This document shows, piece by piece, positions 6,120 through 7,605 of a stretch of DNA of 7,605 nucleotides. A program made the position numbers and the translations under genes. The notes beneath the pieces were generated by a model. That model ran no database searches, was not told the DNA's origin, and worked only from the letters and a program-made list of their open reading frames with translations. How positions within the stretch are numbered: position 1 is the first letter of the stretch; each line of letters starts with the position of its first letter. Location: positions 1 through 7,605 of the forward strand of contig DAOTVZ010000319.1 of NCBI GenBank assembly GCA_034436045.1, read 5' to 3'. This DNA is from H111-94 sp034436045 (GTDB taxonomy: Bacteria > Chloroflexota > Ktedonobacteria > Ktedonobacterales > Ktedonobacteraceae).

Positions 6120-7397
6120 ATGAGTGCAACAAACTTCGAGTCGGTACCCAATGCCCCAACCTTGAGCGAGATCGAGCATGCTCGCCAGGTCATCCATGAC
6201 ACCATCCATATGACCCCTATGAAACGCTCTCGCACCTTCAGCACAATGTTAGGAGCCAACATCTATCTCAAAGCCGAGAATTTGCAGCGCGCAGGCTCCT
6301 TCAAAGTGCGTGGAGCTATGTATAAGATTTCCCGCCTGCGCGAAGCAGAGCGAGTACACGGGGTAATCGCAACTTCTATGGGTAATCACGCCCAGGGCGT
6401 CGCTCTTGCCGCCCAATCACTTGGCGTTCCTGCCACCATTGTGATGCCCAAACAAGCACCTCTGGTGAAAGTCATGGCCACACAGGGATATGGAGCCAGC
6501 GTCGTCCTGCACGGAACCACCTTCGCCGATGCCTATGCACATGCACGCGAATTGCAGGCAGCAACCGGCGCAACATTCATCCACGCTTTCGATGATCCCC
6601 ATTTGATTGCCGGACAAGGCACTCTCGGCCTGGAAATCCTCTCACAAGCCCCTTCCGTCAACGCTATCGTTGTTCCTCTCGGTGGTGGCGGCCTTATCTC
6701 AGGCATCGCCATCGCGGTCAAATCGCTACGACCAGAAGTACAAATTATCGGCGTCCAGGCTAAAGGCGCAGATGCCGCAAAGAGGTCGCTAGAGGCAGGC
6801 CACATCATCACCCTGCCCACCCTCAGCACCATCGCCGATGGCATCAGCCTCAATGCCCCAGGCGAACTCCCTTTCGCCATCATGCGCACCTATCTCGATC
6901 AGGTGGTCACCGTCGATGACGAGGAGATCATGAGCGCCATCCTCCTCTTGCAAGAACGCTGTAAATTGCAGGTGGAGGCAGCAGGTGCAGTAGGTATAGC
7001 TGCGCTCCTACATCCAGGTCTGCTGGATGTAACAGGCAAAGATGTTGTAGTCGTCCTCTCAGGAGGCAACCTCGATATGAATCAACTGGGAAGCCTTATC
7101 GAACATGGGTTGCTCGCACAAGGGCGTATCCTCATCTTGAGAACCTTTATCCCAGACCGCCCCGGCGAATTGAGGCGACTCCTGGCCTGCATCGCAGACC
7201 TGGATGCAAATATTCGCATGATGAATTATCGCCCGACCTTACAATCCTTGCCCATTCAAGACACTGAAGTCACCCTCACCCTGGACACCCGCAACCACGA
7301 CCATATCGACCAGTTGCTCGCAACTTTGCAGGAGCAAGGCTACGCAGTCACTAGACTCCAGGAACATTCGACAGGAGCTAATATGCACAGAAACTAA
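6120..7397 (+). CDS. ilvA: Threonine dehydratase (threonine ammonia-lyase) with one ACT domain
   Basis: Cytoplasmic PLP enzyme converting L-threonine to 2-oxobutyrate and ammonia, the first step toward isoleucine or part of threonine catabolism. It has 425 residues. The ATG at 6120 follows AAGGAGGT (6105-6112) with an 8-nt gap; the longer frame from a TTG at 6021 has no support. Seen: GSFKVRGA with the Schiff-base Lys62, SMGNHAQG (86-93, asparagine loop, with Met where Ala is more usual), the phosphate-binding loop GGGG (188-191), and SGGN (314-317) near the pyridine nitrogen. A C-terminal ACT domain at about 337-413 contains DRPGEL (346-351). The single short ACT domain matches the roughly 400-residue branch of the family rather than the 500-residue E. 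coli IlvA, which has two ACT-like regions. Allosteric control by isoleucine, valine or another ligand cannot be decided. It is probably a separate transcription unit from the transporter. Confidence 0.93.
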   Translation: MSATNFESVPNAPTLSEIEHARQVIHDTIHMTPMKRSRTFSTMLGANIYLKAENLQRAGSFKVRGAMYKISRLREAERVHGVIATSMGNHAQGVALAAQSLGVPATIVMPKQAPLVKVMATQGYGASVVLHGTTFADAYAHARELQAATGATFIHAFDDPHLIAGQGTLGLEILSQAPSVNAIVVPLGGGGLISGIAIAVKSLRPEVQIIGVQAKGADAAKRSLEAGHIITLPTLSTIADGISLNAPGELPFAIMRTYLDQVVTVDDEEIMSAILLLQERCKLQVEAAGAVGIAALLHPGLLDVTGKDVVVVLSGGNLDMNQLGSLIEHGLLAQGRILILRTFIPDRPGELRRLLACIADLDANIRMMNYRPTLQSLPIQDTEVTLTLDTRNHDHIDQLLATLQEQGYAVTRLQEHSTGANMHRN

Positions 7398-7422
7398 ATG
7401 AAATAAGCAGAATACCTCTCCT

Positions 7423-7605
7423 TTAAACTACTTCCAGCCCATCAATCCCTGGTAACTCAGGATACGGCGTGTGCGGCTCGCGCTGATACCAGAAGGCGAC
7501 CGAGGCAATATCATCCTGCAGAGGAAGATAACGCCCTCCACTGCGCCAACCCAGCGCCTGGATGACCACGCGCAGATCCCGCTCGAAGCGGATCGGATCC
7601 ATGAT
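7423..7605 (-). CDS. DUF2961 / GH172-type glycoside hydrolase, C-terminal 60 residues (5' end outside window)
   Basis: The minus frame is open from the right edge to a TAA at 7425-7423 and gives 60 residues. The stretches RFERDLRVVIQALGWRSGGR and YLPLQDDIASVAFWYQ, then PHTPYPELP, match the well-known end of DUF2961 proteins as I remember it. That family is now glycoside hydrolase family 172, which includes enzymes acting on alpha-fructofuranosides (difructose anhydride) and D-arabinofuranosides. The catalytic residues are in the missing N-terminal part, so the substrate cannot be inferred. The gene converges on the threonine dehydratase with a 25-nt gap and no visible terminator between them. 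The identification rests on sequence pattern memory over a short segment. Confidence 0.8.
   Translation of the reverse strand: MMDPIRFERDLRVVIQALGWRSGGRYLPLQDDIASVAFWYQREPHTPYPELPGIDGLEVV

Overview
The window reads as a chromosomal stretch from a bacterium with moderate GC in its genes and AT-rich intergenic DNA. The substrate-binding lipoprotein has an RR-type export signal followed by a Ser/Thr-rich linker. Together with a single-nucleotide-binding-domain sugar ATPase, a NifJ-type pyruvate:ferredoxin oxidoreductase and a DUF2961/GH172 protein, this would fit Chloroflexota (perhaps Ktedonobacteria). No rRNA or other marker gene is present, so the taxonomy is a weak inference.

Layout. (1) 1-2182, minus strand: the first 727 codons of a pyruvate:ferredoxin (flavodoxin) oxidoreductase, cut by the left edge inside its first ferredoxin Cys motif. 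(2) 2183-2886: a 704-nt divergent intergenic region. It holds an extended -10 promoter for the oxidoreductase overlapped by a 26-nt palindrome, a near-consensus sigma70 promoter (TTGACA-17-TATACT) pointing right with a palindrome against its -35, and a predicted leader of about 380 nt rich in inverted repeats. (3) 2887-5896, plus strand: a compact three-gene CUT2-type sugar ABC transporter operon: binding lipoprotein, RbsC-like permease, and a single-domain FrcA-like ATPase. A striking 16-bp perfect inverted repeat lies between the first two genes, and the last two overlap by one base (TAATG). A terminator-like hairpin follows. (4) 6120-7397, plus strand: an IlvA/TdcB-type threonine dehydratase with one C-terminal ACT domain, with its own promoter candidate and three upstream TGTCAC repeats. 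(5) 7423-7605, minus strand: the C-terminal 60 residues of a DUF2961/GH172 glycoside hydrolase, convergent with the dehydratase and cut by the right edge.

Function. The transporter should import a monosaccharide or similar small sugar, and high-level expression of the binding protein would be helped by the intercistronic stem. The dehydratase makes 2-oxobutyrate, a substrate some pyruvate:ferredoxin oxidoreductases also accept. The GH172 remnant hints at fructan or furanoside use near an Frc-like transporter. These links are suggestive only. The proteins are ordinary; the least explained DNA is regulatory, namely the divergent region with its structured leader and the intercistronic repeat.
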